This document shows, one piece after another, positions 36,801 to 43,742 of a stretch of 64,000 nt of DNA. Below the pieces are notes generated by a model, which saw nothing but the letters and a program-made list of their open reading frames with translations, had not been told where the DNA came from and searched no databases. The stretch lies in contig JAPXFQ010000824.1 of the NCBI GenBank assembly GCA_028564705.1, positions 402,970 to 466,969 on the forward strand. The letters run 5' to 3'. The DNA comes from Apricaphanius iberus. Taxonomy: Eukaryota > Chordata > Actinopteri > Cyprinodontiformes > Aphaniidae. Position 1 is the first letter of the stretch; every line of letters begins with the position of its first letter. Position numbers and translations under genes: made by a program.

Positions 36801-36806
36801 TTCCAT
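10850..36806 (-). CDS. rreb1: RREB1, C2H2 zinc-finger transcription factor, complete CDS in 17 exons
   Basis: Ras-responsive element binding protein 1 is a nuclear DNA-binding regulator of Ras/MAPK- and TGF-beta-responsive genes. Exons in transcript order: 36433-36806, 35415-35484, 31184-31273, 30944-31107, 26774-26918, 26539-26684, 22532-22721, 22194-22454, 21677-22115, 19735-21277, 19492-19667, 19202-19420, 17971-18132, 17701-17841, 17514-17608, 15590-16235, 10850-11307. All junctions are GT/AG and in phase; the total is 5,319 nt or 1,772 residues, close to the roughly 1,700 of mammals. Recognisable segments: [87 protein letters not shown] and [17 protein letters not shown]. About 16 C2H2 fingers are present, several split across exons, with a PIDLS motif of CtBP type near residue 1010. 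I cannot tell the a and b fish paralogues apart. No frame damage is seen. Confidence 0.95.
11500..14370. repeat. 2.9-kb AT-rich minisatellite in the last rreb1 intron
   Basis: Built from an 11-bp core such as CTTTCATAATA / CTTTTATAATA, arranged in longer blocks with AAAATGCATTTATAATAC and TTTTTTACTACCGTTATAC. The array fills most of intron 16 (11,308-15,589). Two low-complexity C/A blocks interrupt it at about 13,400-13,450 and 13,582-13,765. Open frames in it are artefacts. Confidence 0.93.
13400..13765. repeat. CA/AAC low-complexity blocks inside the AT array
   Basis: Two stretches lacking T almost completely (e.g. aaaacaaaacaaacaaaac) sit in an array otherwise made of T-rich units, separated by about 130 bp of normal array. 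They may be a real insertion or a base-calling/consensus artefact. Confidence 0.7.
14371..15589. other. Rest of rreb1 intron 16, with a LINE 3'-tail fragment
   Basis: AT-rich, non-coding. Around 15,175-15,222 the text tgtaaagcgccctgaaagtg and tatataaataaaattgcc is the typical 3' end of teleost L2/CR1-type LINEs, in plus orientation. Confidence 0.5.
15590..16235 (-). CDS. rreb1: rreb1 coding exon 16, zinc fingers 14-15 with acidic linker
   Basis: 646 nt; acceptor aatctcctccag, donor [34 protein letters not shown] then KKLIDFKL, polyserine, finger [21 protein letters not shown], a long Glu/Ser linker with nine consecutive Glu, then finger [30 protein letters not shown] and [17 protein letters not shown] are the clearest family marks. 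Confidence 0.95.
16236..17513. other. rreb1 intron 15
   Basis: Holds a stray copy of the 18.3-19.2 kb intronic repeat near 16,620-16,690 (gaagctttttagcgacacta) and the inverted MITE at 16,890-17,260. No coding sequence. Confidence 0.6.
16890..17260. mobile_element. MITE, inverted relative to the copy at 1.5-1.84 kb
   Basis: Reverse complement of this block aligns by eye with 1497-1845, e.g. catttttgagctgatatctt here against the catataattaagataaatgctc segment there. It starts with ATTAGGGATTC and contains a perfect 13-bp-arm hairpin at 16,911-16,942. Confidence 0.5.
17514..17608 (-). CDS. rreb1: rreb1 coding exon 15
   Basis: 95 nt; acceptor gtttgtcccgcag, donor AAG|GTAACCCC. Encodes [20 protein letters not shown] and [12 protein letters not shown], a polar, poorly conserved linker. 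It is too short to stand as an open frame, but it joins exons 14 and 16 in phase. Skipping it (95 nt) would shift the frame. Confidence 0.8.
17701..17841 (-). CDS. rreb1: rreb1 coding exon 14
   Basis: 141 nt; acceptor gttttctgcag, donor CAAG|GTCAGCC. Continues [18 protein letters not shown], a polar linker with no finger. Confidence 0.88.
17971..18132 (-). CDS. rreb1: rreb1 coding exon 13, zinc finger 13
   Basis: 162 nt; acceptor tctccatcag, donor [32 protein letters not shown] with ERHLLRKH completes a finger, then [20 protein letters not shown] and GSHESA. Confidence 0.94.
18340..19200. repeat. Degenerate tandem repeat in rreb1 intron 12, carrying exon-end/donor copies
   Basis: Four to five copies of a block with gaagctttttagcgacacta, aatgaaatgggtac and gttacctgtg..ttacattctaaat. 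The gttac-C-tgtg marker occurs at about 18,357, 18,551, 18,719 and 18,928, and then at 19,198, which is the real exon 12 donor. Spacing is 168-270 bp. Confidence 0.75.
19202..19420 (-). CDS. rreb1: rreb1 coding exon 12, zinc finger 12
   Basis: 219 nt; acceptor cctccctcaacag, donor CACACAG|GTAACGCC. A/T-rich linker in protein terms ([14 protein letters not shown]), then finger [21 protein letters not shown] and the linker TG, whose glycine is split with exon 13. Confidence 0.94.
19492..19667 (-). CDS. rreb1: rreb1 coding exon 11
   Basis: 176 nt; acceptor ccttctcctcacag, donor [29 protein letters not shown], then [39 protein letters not shown]: a conserved family block after a basic stretch. 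Confidence 0.93.
19735..21277 (-). CDS. rreb1: rreb1 large coding exon 10, zinc fingers 7-11 and CtBP-type motif
   Basis: 1,543 nt; acceptor gtctctcctccag, donor CAG|GTACTTCA. Residues about 627-1140. Fingers: [85 protein letters not shown] and [22 protein letters not shown], with a TGERP-like linker (HSGERPYV). After them come [10 protein letters not shown] and [20 protein letters not shown] fits the PxDLS motif that binds CtBP co-repressors. VKAE, IKTE and LKTE fit the SUMO consensus. The C-terminal part has [22 protein letters not shown] sequence. A 336-codon open frame on the other strand is only a shadow. Confidence 0.96.
21305..21665. repeat. GGAA-rich array with 83-bp period filling rreb1 intron 9
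   Basis: The marker GGGACAGGAC recurs at about 21,340, 21,423 and 21,506, exactly 83 bp apart, within purine-only text of GGAAGGAA type. The intron (21,278-21,676) is only 399 bp, so almost all of it is repeat, pyrimidine-rich on the transcribed strand. Confidence 0.9.
21677..22115 (-). CDS. rreb1: rreb1 coding exon 9, linker region
   Basis: 439 nt; acceptor gtctcttccag, donor CTG|GTCAGTC. No zinc finger. Contains [19 protein letters not shown] and [20 protein letters not shown], conserved linker motifs of the family. Several mid-region blocks are rich in A, G and S. Confidence 0.92.
22194..22454 (-). CDS. rreb1: rreb1 coding exon 8, zinc finger 6
   Basis: 261 nt, phase 0 both ends; acceptor cctcccgcag, donor [31 protein letters not shown], then finger [20 protein letters not shown], then a charged linker and [11 protein letters not shown]. 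Confidence 0.93.
22532..22721 (-). CDS. rreb1: rreb1 coding exon 7, zinc finger 5
   Basis: 190 nt; acceptor gtacccctacag, donor CAG|GTACGCG. Finger [18 protein letters not shown] followed by AGVH, then [20 protein letters not shown], a block I recognise as strongly conserved in RREB1. Confidence 0.94.
22722..24790. other. First part of rreb1 intron 6, no coding sequence
   Basis: Contains a large imperfect inverted repeat (about 22,955-23,920) and a stretch at 23,940-24,790 in which I see nothing beyond simple pyrimidine tracts. Confidence 0.6.
22955..23920. mobile_element. Foldback-type inverted repeat, probable MITE with internal insertion
   Basis: The segment 23,149-23,225 (tgcattatgggatagcgtag, ccaccggctgctt) reappears as reverse complement at 23,424-23,500 (aagcagccggtgg, ctacgctatcccacaatgca). 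Matching continues outward: gaaatcggacgtactgctcc near 22,987 pairs with gtagtacgtccgatttca near 23,665. The roughly 190-bp loop starts tagggctattcccaaaaatc and an agccctgta end is found at 23,865, suggesting a second element inside or across it. Confidence 0.65.
24800..26375. repeat. 13-bp minisatellite with 78-bp higher-order unit in rreb1 intron 6
   Basis: About 120 copies of GAGTCTTTAGGTT and variants (CAGTCTTTAGGTT, GAGTCTTTGCGGT). The variant GTGTTTGCGG recurs at 24,973, 25,051, 25,129, 25,207 and 25,285, exactly 78 bp apart, so six-unit blocks were amplified. Later parts are less regular. Degraded copies continue to about 26,520. Confidence 0.96.
26443..26457. repeat. 15-base G run
   Basis: G homopolymer (C on the rreb1 transcript) about 80 bp from the exon 6 donor. 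Confidence 0.9.
26539..26684 (-). CDS. rreb1: rreb1 coding exon 6, zinc finger 4
   Basis: 146 nt; acceptor gttctgtgttcag, donor CAG|GTAGGGGG. Encodes [13 protein letters not shown], then finger [21 protein letters not shown] and HPDTMLR. The last arginine codon is split with exon 7. The 13-bp array degrades to within about 20-150 bp of the donor. Confidence 0.92.
26774..26918 (-). CDS. rreb1: rreb1 coding exon 5
   Basis: 145 nt; acceptor ctctttcccag, donor AAG|GTAACTAC. Starts [12 protein letters not shown], completing finger 3, then [18 protein letters not shown], a basic run of nuclear-localisation type, then acidic [12 protein letters not shown]. Confidence 0.92.
27000..27085. repeat. Short 20-bp tandem repeat
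   Basis: About four copies of ggctaacggctagcactggt in rreb1 intron 4, followed by a 17-base G run at 27,115-27,131. Confidence 0.85.
27455..27515 (-). mobile_element. LINE 3'-tail fragment, minus orientation
   Basis: caaggcaattttatttgtaa followed by aacacaaggtgctttt is the reverse complement of the usual teleost LINE end (aaagcacctt..gtgtt..ataaaattgcc). It is related to the ends at 15.2, 30.7 and 48.75 kb. Confidence 0.5.
27786..27857 (-). mobile_element. 46-bp retroposed LINE tail with perfect 13-bp target-site duplication
   Basis: GTTGAATAAAATT occurs at 27,786-27,798 and again at 27,845-27,857, flanking a 46-bp insert (27,799-27,844) that begins ccatccatccattttctata. The insert is a text found widely in teleost genomes as the end of RTE/Rex3-like LINEs; read on the minus strand it ends in GGATGGATGG. 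The family name is from memory; the duplication is seen directly. Confidence 0.75.
28985..29065 (+). pseudogene. LINE C-terminal coding remnant
   Basis: Translates as [15 protein letters not shown], a stop, then LIVYKSLN, matching the C-terminal region of the larger LINE at 48.75-50.13 kb (LKSFLWLPVAQRINF.ILLLVYKSLN). An old, short fragment. Confidence 0.6.
30705..30767 (+). mobile_element. LINE 3'-tail fragment
   Basis: tgtaaagcaccttgcattgc followed by gtgctatacaaataaaactg, the standard end of teleost L2/CR1-type LINEs. Lies 180 bp from rreb1 exon 4. Confidence 0.55.
30944..31107 (-). CDS. rreb1: rreb1 coding exon 4, zinc fingers 2-3
   Basis: 164 nt. Begins [18 protein letters not shown]; finger 2 is [21 protein letters not shown], joined by the linker SGERPYK to finger 3 ([16 protein letters not shown], last histidines in exon 5). 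The donor is CAG|GTACACACACACACTCAG: a CA repeat starts right at the splice site. Confidence 0.94.
31184..31273 (-). CDS. rreb1: rreb1 coding exon 3, zinc finger 1
   Basis: 90 nt, phase 0 both ends; acceptor gtgcttccag, donor CAG|GTAAGCC. Encodes [20 protein letters not shown]: both cysteines and the first histidine of finger 1. The last histidine is the first codon of the next exon. Confidence 0.93.
31274..32430. other. First part of rreb1 intron 2, non-coding
   Basis: AT-rich. 31,760-31,880 has an atatcg/cgatat-rich stretch ending near acatccctaa, in the style of hAT-like element remnants. Nothing coding seen. Confidence 0.45.
32440..34250. repeat. 69-bp minisatellite in rreb1 intron 2
   Basis: About 26 copies of a 69-bp unit including cctgggctccgtctacactc, tggtatcggtgagtagctcg and ttagcgttagcagctggact. 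Starts at 33,481 and 33,550 are 69 bp apart. Because 69 is a multiple of three, minus-strand frames stay open over several units; this is not evidence of a gene. Copies at 32,780-33,190 carry many 1-3 bp gaps. Confidence 0.97.
34276..34600. mobile_element. hAT-like MITE
   Basis: Ends TAGGGTTGGGCGAT and ATCGCCAAGCCCTA form imperfect inverted repeats. Contents are A/T-rich without coding capacity. Similar text continues to about 34,800 (attaaatcgccc) and an agccctata end is at 35,155, so a second copy probably adjoins it. Confidence 0.55.
35415..35484 (-). CDS. rreb1: rreb1 coding exon 2
   Basis: 70 nt; acceptor tgctttcag, donor CAG|GTAGGAG. Encodes [20 protein letters not shown] and RNQ, a basic linker before the first finger. 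RRNQ followed by acidic residues is a junction I recall from vertebrate RREB1. Confidence 0.88.
35485..36432. other. rreb1 intron 1 (between coding exons 1 and 2)
   Basis: Strongly AT-rich, 948 bp, with no repeat unit or coding sequence that I can support. Confidence 0.5.
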
Positions 36807-36811
36807 GACCG
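36433..36811 (-). CDS. rreb1: rreb1 coding exon 1 with start codon (CDS from 36806)
   Basis: Acceptor ctcattccag ends at 36812; the ATG is at 36806-36804 in context GTCATGG (G at -3 and +4), a strong Kozak match. No in-frame ATG precedes it in the exon. Residues 1-125: an acidic and lysine-rich N-terminus with three psi-K-x-E motifs (LKQE, VKME, LKDE at residues 8-28), then a glycine stretch and [14 protein letters not shown] at 83-96. The mammalian protein, from memory, starts much closer to the DLSSIN motif, so the first 80 residues are an extension or use a different start. The exon ends in phase 2; the next exon completes a serine codon. Confidence 0.88.
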
Positions 36812-37480
36812 CTGGAATGAGAACAAACACAAATTAACCAGAATATTCCCGGTCCAGGAAAGATTTTTTTCCCCATGAAGAACATTCATTTTTTCCCGGC
36901 TCAGCTCGGACCGGAGCGGCTAATTCCCACAGGAAGACGCTCTCCAGAGGAAGAGGGAAACCAGAGAAGACAAAGTTCTCTCCAGAACGACTTCCAGAGA
37001 ACCCAACGTGACGTTGTCCAGAACTTCCTGATCCCGTCCATCCTCCCTGCGATCCAGGAGTTCCTCTCAGTGTTCCCGACGCTCCGACAGAAGTTCCTGG
37101 TCCCATTCGCATCCTGGATTTTTGTTTTTTCTTTAGTCGTGTGTAAATGTTGTGTTCCAGCTCTGGGTCGGAGAGGTTCTGGAGACCCACCGGACCTCTG
37201 CAGCCCTGAGGATGAAGCTCAGGGGCAGTTTTTAGGACACGAGTCCAGGTTTCACTTCCCGTCGTTTCTTAAATTTAAATTCCAGATTTTTCATCAAACC
37301 AACATTATCTAAGAACTGGGAAACCTGTTGGTCCAAACAGACCCAGAAACCGACAGCCTGACCCGTATCCTGCGCTGCAGCACGACATGCTACTACACAG
37401 CAACACACACGAATGCTCCGATTGGCTCCGCCTCCTCCGGAACTACCTAAATCTGAATCCTCGTATTCCCGCTCCAGAGA
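36812..37480. other. DNA upstream of the first rreb1 coding exon
   Basis: A splice acceptor precedes coding exon 1, so this is probably intron downstream of at least one non-coding 5' exon. Open frames on both strands here show no recognisable domain. Confidence 0.45.
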
Positions 37481-37481
37481 T

Positions 37482-38280
37482 TAGACCTTTGGGCCAGTAG
37501 CACCAATTTCATTCAATATAAGGAATAGTTTCACATTTTCAAAAGAAAATGTATTTCTGAAGTGAAAAACATCTTCATCCATCATATATCTGTGTTTTAC
37601 TAGCATATTAATGCTAATAAATATAAAAACTAGCCTCTCAGTTAAGCTAACAGGCAGCTAACACGTTTTAACCTTTATAATTTGTAGATCATAGATTAGA
37701 TATGTTAACCATTTCTAACCATTAAAATAAAGACCTGACACTAAATCTAGTAATTTAACCAAATAAAATACAACCGAAAAGAAGAAATATAGATACCATC
37801 TAAAGCTAGCTAGTAGACCTTTGGGACAGTAGCAACAGTTTAACACAAAATAAGAAAGAGTTTCATATTTTCCAAGGAACATTTATTTCTGAAGTGATAA
37901 ACATCTTTATGCATCATATATCTGTGTTTTACTAATATATTAATGCTAATAAATATTAAAAAAATAGCTTTCTGGTTAAGCTAACAGGCAGCTAACACAT
38001 TTTAACCTTTAAAACCCTACACTAGTTCACAGATTAGCTACATTAGCCATTTTTAACCAATGAAATAAAGACCTGGCACTAAATCTAGCAGATCAACCTA
38101 ATAAACCACAATTAAAACTAAAATACAGCTAGCATCTGAAGCTAGCTAGTAGAGCTTTGGGCCAGTAACACCAGTTTAACTCAAAATAAGAAACGGTTTC
38201 ATATTATCCAAGGAACATTTATTCCTGAAGTGAAACACATCTTTATCCACACATATACATATATATATACACACATATAC

Positions 38281-38339
<59 letters not shown>

Positions 38340-39900
38340 TTACTAGGATATTAATGCTAATAAATATAAAAAACTAGCTTCTCAGTTAAGATAACAGGCA
38401 GCTAACATGTTTTAACCTTTATAACTAGTTCACAGATTAGCTACATTAGCCATTTCTAACCAGGAAATAAAGACCTGACACTAAATCTAGCAGATCACCT
38501 AATAAACCACAATTACAACTAAAATACAGCTAGCATCTGAAGCTAGCTAGTAGATCTTTGGGCCAGTAGCACCAGTTTAACACAAAATAAGAAAGAGTTT
38601 CATATTTTCCAAGGAACATTTATTCCTGGAGTGAAAAACATCTTTATTCATCATATATCTGTGTTTTACTAGCATATTAATGCTAATAAATATTAAAAAA
38701 TAGCCTCTCAGGTAAGCTAACAGGCAGCTAACACATTTTAACCTTTAAAACCCTACACTAGTTCACAGATTAGCTACATTAGCCATTTTTAACCAATGAA
38801 ATAAAGACCTGGCACTAAATCTAGCAGATCAACCTAATAAACCACAATTAAAACTAAAATACAGCTAGCATCTGAAGCTAGCTAGTAGAGCTTTGGGCCA
38901 GTAGCACCAGTTTAACTCAAAATAAGAAACGGTTTCATATTATCCAAGGAACATTTATTCCTGAAGTGAAACACATCTTTATCCACACATATACATATAT
39001 ATGTTTTACTAGGATATTAATGCTAATAAATATAAAAAACTAGCTTCTCAGTTAAGATAACAGGCAGCTAACATGTTTTAACCTTTATAACTAGTTCACA
39101 GATTAGCTACATTAGCCATTTCTAACCAGGAAATAAAGACCTGACACTAAATCTAGCAGATCACCTAATAAACCACAATTACAACTAAAATACAGCTAGC
39201 ATCTGAAGCTAGCTAGTAGATCTTTGGGCCAGTAGCACCAGTTTAACACAAAATAAGAAAGAGTTTCATATTTTCCAAGGAACATTTATTCCTGGAGTGA
39301 AAAACATCTTTATTCATCATATATCTGTGTTTTACTAGCATATTAATGCTAATAAATATTAAAAAATAGCCTCTCAGGTAAGCTAACAGGCAGCTAACAC
39401 ATTTTAACCTTTAAAACCCTACACTAGTTCACAGATTAGCTACATTAGCCATTTTAACCAATGAAATAAAGACCTGACACTAAATCTAGCAGATCAACCT
39501 AATAAACCACAATTACAACTAAAATACAGCTAGCATCTGAAGCTAGCTAGTAGAGCTTTGGGCCAGTAGCACCAGTTTAACTCAAAATAAGAAACAGTTT
39601 CATATTATCCAAGGAACATTTATTCCTGGAGTGAAAAACAACTTATCCATCATATATTTGTGTTTTGTTAAAATATTAATGCTAATAAAAACAAAAACAA
39701 CTAGCTTCTCAGTTAAACTAACAGGCAGCCAACATGTTTTAACCTTTATAACTAGTTCACAGATTAAATACGTTAACCATTTCTAACTAATGAAATAAAG
39801 ACCTGACACTAAATCTAGCAATCCAACCAAATAAAATATAACTAAAACAAATTTAGCTAGCATGTAAACATAGCTAGTTGGCTAGTAATCCACTAACTAC
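37482..39900. repeat. 334-bp satellite with 668-bp dimer structure
   Basis: The marker ctttgggccagtagcacc recurs at about 37,486, 37,818, 38,154, 38,555, 38,888, 39,221 and 39,555, i.e. every 332-337 bp, except one 401-bp interval that holds an AT microsatellite at 38,262-38,337. Two subtypes alternate (gagctttggg.. with aagaaacggtttc and gatctttggg.. with aagaaagagtttc), showing dimer-wise amplification. A detached copy is at 42,045-42,420. Confidence 0.93.
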
Positions 39901-42039
39901 CCGATTGATTTAAGATATGCTAATTTGGGTCAATTTTAATAAATACTTCATAGTGTAATGTTATTATTTGTTTATGATATTATGTTAATATGGACTTCGT
40001 GTTAATAAAGTGTTTAAAGATGTAAAATAAGATGAGAATAAAGAAATTAAATTCTTTTTTTAAATACAGAAACAAAGAGGATCCAAGTGGCTTTAAATGG
40101 GTCAGTTTCTACTGCAGTCAATCCCGAATCAGTTTGGACCGAACCGAACGTCCAGAACCGTTCTTTCGCCGGTGATTCCTGACAGCAGCAGGAACAGAGG
40201 GAAGAGCAGAGAGCTGATGTTACTACATCTGTTCCCAGCCATCATCTCACACCGCCACACATACGCACAGAGCGCTGACGCCCTGACATTCCTGCACATC
40301 CCTGCAAAAGCTGAAAAAGGGTCACAGCCAGCAAGTCGGAGTGTAAAAACGACCGATCGGAGTCGGCCGGACCCGGCTCCCATTTAAGCTGCTTTGAAAC
40401 CCGGATTAAAGTGATTTTAATTTGATTATCAGCTTTTTATTTTATTTTATAAAATACTAAAAAAGCTCTAAATGATCCAACTGTTTTCAGAGGCTTAAAC
40501 AGAGGAAACTGTTTTGGAAACTTTCTTTAAATAAGATGAACGTCTGAGCTCACTGGCTGCAAAACTAGGAGAGAAAATATACAAAAAGGACTTGCATAAA
40601 GTACATTGAATCTATTAAAAACACAATAAATGATTTAAAATATTTCTTAAATAAGCAATCATAAAAATATTTCCATGAAAATTGATCAAACTAAAAAACT
40701 ATATATAAAAAAATTAATAATTATCATTTTTTATGTATTAAAAATATTCTTATTAAACCTAATATACTACAATACTACATAAACACTTTATTTTTTAGCG
40801 AATCTATTAATATAATTAAAAATATTTCTTTCTAAATTAAACCGTCTAAAAAAATTATTGTGCACTACTATTCTCATTTTTGAAAAAATAATTCCATAAA
40901 TACATTTTAAAATATTTTTTTTCAATTAATGAACATTTTGATTTTTAAAATTATATATTTGAAGTTATGAAAATGGTAAATCATTTTTATTTTTATAAGT
41001 ACATTAAACCTAAAATAAAATATAAAGAATTAAATAGGAATTATTACATAAATTATAACCTTAAAAAGCAGCAGAGAGGTTTTTAATGGATAATAATTTA
41101 ATAAAGTCCTTCTGCCTGTTTCACCTGAGGAGCTTCAGCTTTGTTGCCTTCATATAATCTATATAAATAAATACCTTAATGTAGATCCTGATTGAATACT
41201 GTTTTAGCACTTATTTTAAATATTATTGTTCAATTTTTGTTAGGAAAGTGTTTGCTGCTATAATACCAGTCCCTATAGCGTTTCTACCATCTACTGATGG
41301 TTTGTTTCAGTGTTTCTCTACACGGTTTAGTTTCAGTCTGTAGCTCAAAGTGAAGCAAAGCATCTGGGAAACGCGCCTGTGGTCCAAGCGCAGCGTCCGG
41401 CGTCCCGCTGGGAGGCACCTGTGTGAGGATGTAACTCTGTGACAGACGGTAAGGAGGGATGACAGAGAGATGGAGGGACGGATGGAGAGCTGAAGAGGAG
41501 GGGGAGGAAAGCCCGTAAATCCTCTCTGGCTTCCTTCATTCGCCGAGCTCGTCCTTTGGAGTCCACCAGAAATAAAAGCTGCAGAGCTGTTCCGACACAC
41601 ACTCTAGACCCAATACATTCACGCTGCTCCCTTCTTTTATTTTAACTCCCTCCGTCTGCTTTTACGTCGGCCCGTGAGAGCGAGGTGGGGACGGGTATCT
41701 GGTGTCGGTTAGCGGCGCTTGGCAGCGGTGGAGGGATGTATGGGTGAGACAGATAGAGGAGTGGGGGAGGAAGGGATCCAGTCACCATATGTTGGCTATT
41801 TATTACCTCAGTCTGTCTCTCTGTCCTCATCTCAACATCTATCACCACTTCAGATCGGCAGCAGAACGCAGCTACAACCTGGGAATCATCCACAGACATC
41901 TAATTATCACGAATTTATTGATCCAAACGCTGTAGAAAAACGGCAACAACCAGAACTCTGCACTAATATGGTTCATTAAGGTTCATTTATTAGATTTATA
42001 AGTCAGGATTAATGAAGAATCGCCAAACTTTCCAAATCT
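39901..42039. other. Non-coding DNA
   Basis: AT-rich at 39,900-41,300; more balanced at 40,090-40,390 and 41,340-41,950. The open frames there have no recognised domain or paired splice sites. Confidence 0.45.
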
Positions 42040-42425
42040 GAATCCTTGTTTTCCCGCTCCAGAGATTAGCCATCCATTTAAATCTCTCTCCATGTTTATC
42101 TTGACCTTTGGACCAGTAACACCAGTTTGACACAAAATAAGCAATGGTTTCATATTTTCTAAGGTGTTTTATTAGCATATTAATGTTAATAACTATAAAA
42201 ACTAGCCTCTCAGTTAAGCTAACAGGACGCTTACCCGTTTTGGCTGTATGACGCTACTTTAGATCACAGATTAGGTACTTCAACCATTTCTAACCAAAAA
42301 AATAAACACCTGACACTAAATCTATCAAGTTTAACCAAATAACCTACGACTAAAACAAAAATACAGCTAGCATCTGAATCTAGCTAGTGGGCTAGTAATC
42401 GGCTAACTCCCCGATTCATTTAAGC
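42040..42425. repeat. Detached copy of the 334-bp satellite unit
   Basis: Contains gacctttggaccagtaacac, cacaaaataagcaatggttt and agctagcatctgaatctagc, in the same orientation as the array 2 kb to the left. It also shares the text before the array (ttcccgctccagagattag), so the unit's original flank is visible here. Confidence 0.8.
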
Positions 42426-43195
42426 TAACCTAATATAGGTACATTTTAATAAGGACTTCACAGAGTCACGTTATTATTTGTATACCACAGTATTAAATGA
42501 GTATTTAGTGTGTCAGGAAATTAAAAGGTAAGAACTGAACAAGGAAATGGTGCTAAAATGCTAGATAGCTTAAACACTGCTAATTACCGTACAAATGGTG
42601 CATGGATATAAGAAAATTAGTAAATTTTAATACTTTGCTCATTTCTTCATTGTTGCAGTAATCGTATAAATTATATTTTACATTAAAACTATCAAACCAG
42701 TGACAAATCATTAATTTAATCAATAAAAAAAACTACAAAACAGCTCAAACGTTGGCCGGCTTTGGTAATGGTGCATTTCATTTGTAGTCGGAAATTGGAA
42801 ATTCAGACTACCGAAAAAAAACCCAACTGCGAACTAGCCCAAACCCCCCCCCTCCTACCAACAACGGCTACCTTGGCGTCACCATATTGGAATCCCGACG
42901 TATCAGACTACGTTAACTGGAATACGGTTTACTGGGGCGCGACGTTAAATGCAGTTCAGAATTCCGACTTCCGAGATAAATGAAACGCACCATAACGTCA
43001 CGAGTAAACAACGTTCCAGTTAAAGCGGCCGGATAAGATTTGTTTCCAAAACGCCGACGCCCAGGTGGCCATATTTGGTATTGCCTCTTATAAAGCTGTA
43101 CTTTCCACACCCAAACACAGCTTTTATTATTATAATAAAATTATTTCATTATTTTTATTATTGTTGGTGACGCAATAAGCGTATATTGTATAATG

Positions 43196-43742
43196 GAGTA
43201 TTAGGCCCATTGTAAAAAATATATGTATAATATTTTGGAGTAAATTTAAACCCAAAAAAACTCAGAATTTCTGATATTAAAGTCACATATTTTCCAGAAA
43301 AATAACTTGTACATTTTCTGGCACAAAAATCGTAAAATTACGAGTTAATAACCAGAAATTTTGAGATTAATTCCAGATATTTTAAAGAAAAACGCGTCAT
43401 TCTCCGATGTAGAAAAGTAGAAAATTTCCATGAAAACAACTGTGTGAGAAATATCTTAGTTTAGATATCGAAAATGTATGCCTTTAATTACAAACATTTC
43501 TTAGTTTTTTCTCGCACATTTTCTTCTTCTCTACATGAGAGAATTACGTTTTTTTTTCCTAGAAAATACGTGAAATTAGTCTCAAAGTTTCGGTCTTTTA
43601 ACTTGTAATTTTACGACTCTTACAAACGAGAATTCTGAGAGTTTTTTCTGGAAAACGTGAAATTAATCTGAGAAATTCTAAGAGTTTTTTGGGCAGAAAT
43701 TTACTCAAAATTTTATTGCTTACAATGGCCCTAATAGTCACA
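43196..43742. mobile_element. 545-bp MITE with terminal inverted repeats
   Basis: The left end ATTAGGCCCATTGTAA and the right end TTACAATGGCCCTAAT are inverse complements with one or two mismatches. The interior is made of motifs such as agaatttctgatattaaag and gagaattacg; no coding capacity. A diverged partner is at 4485-4825. Confidence 0.7.
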
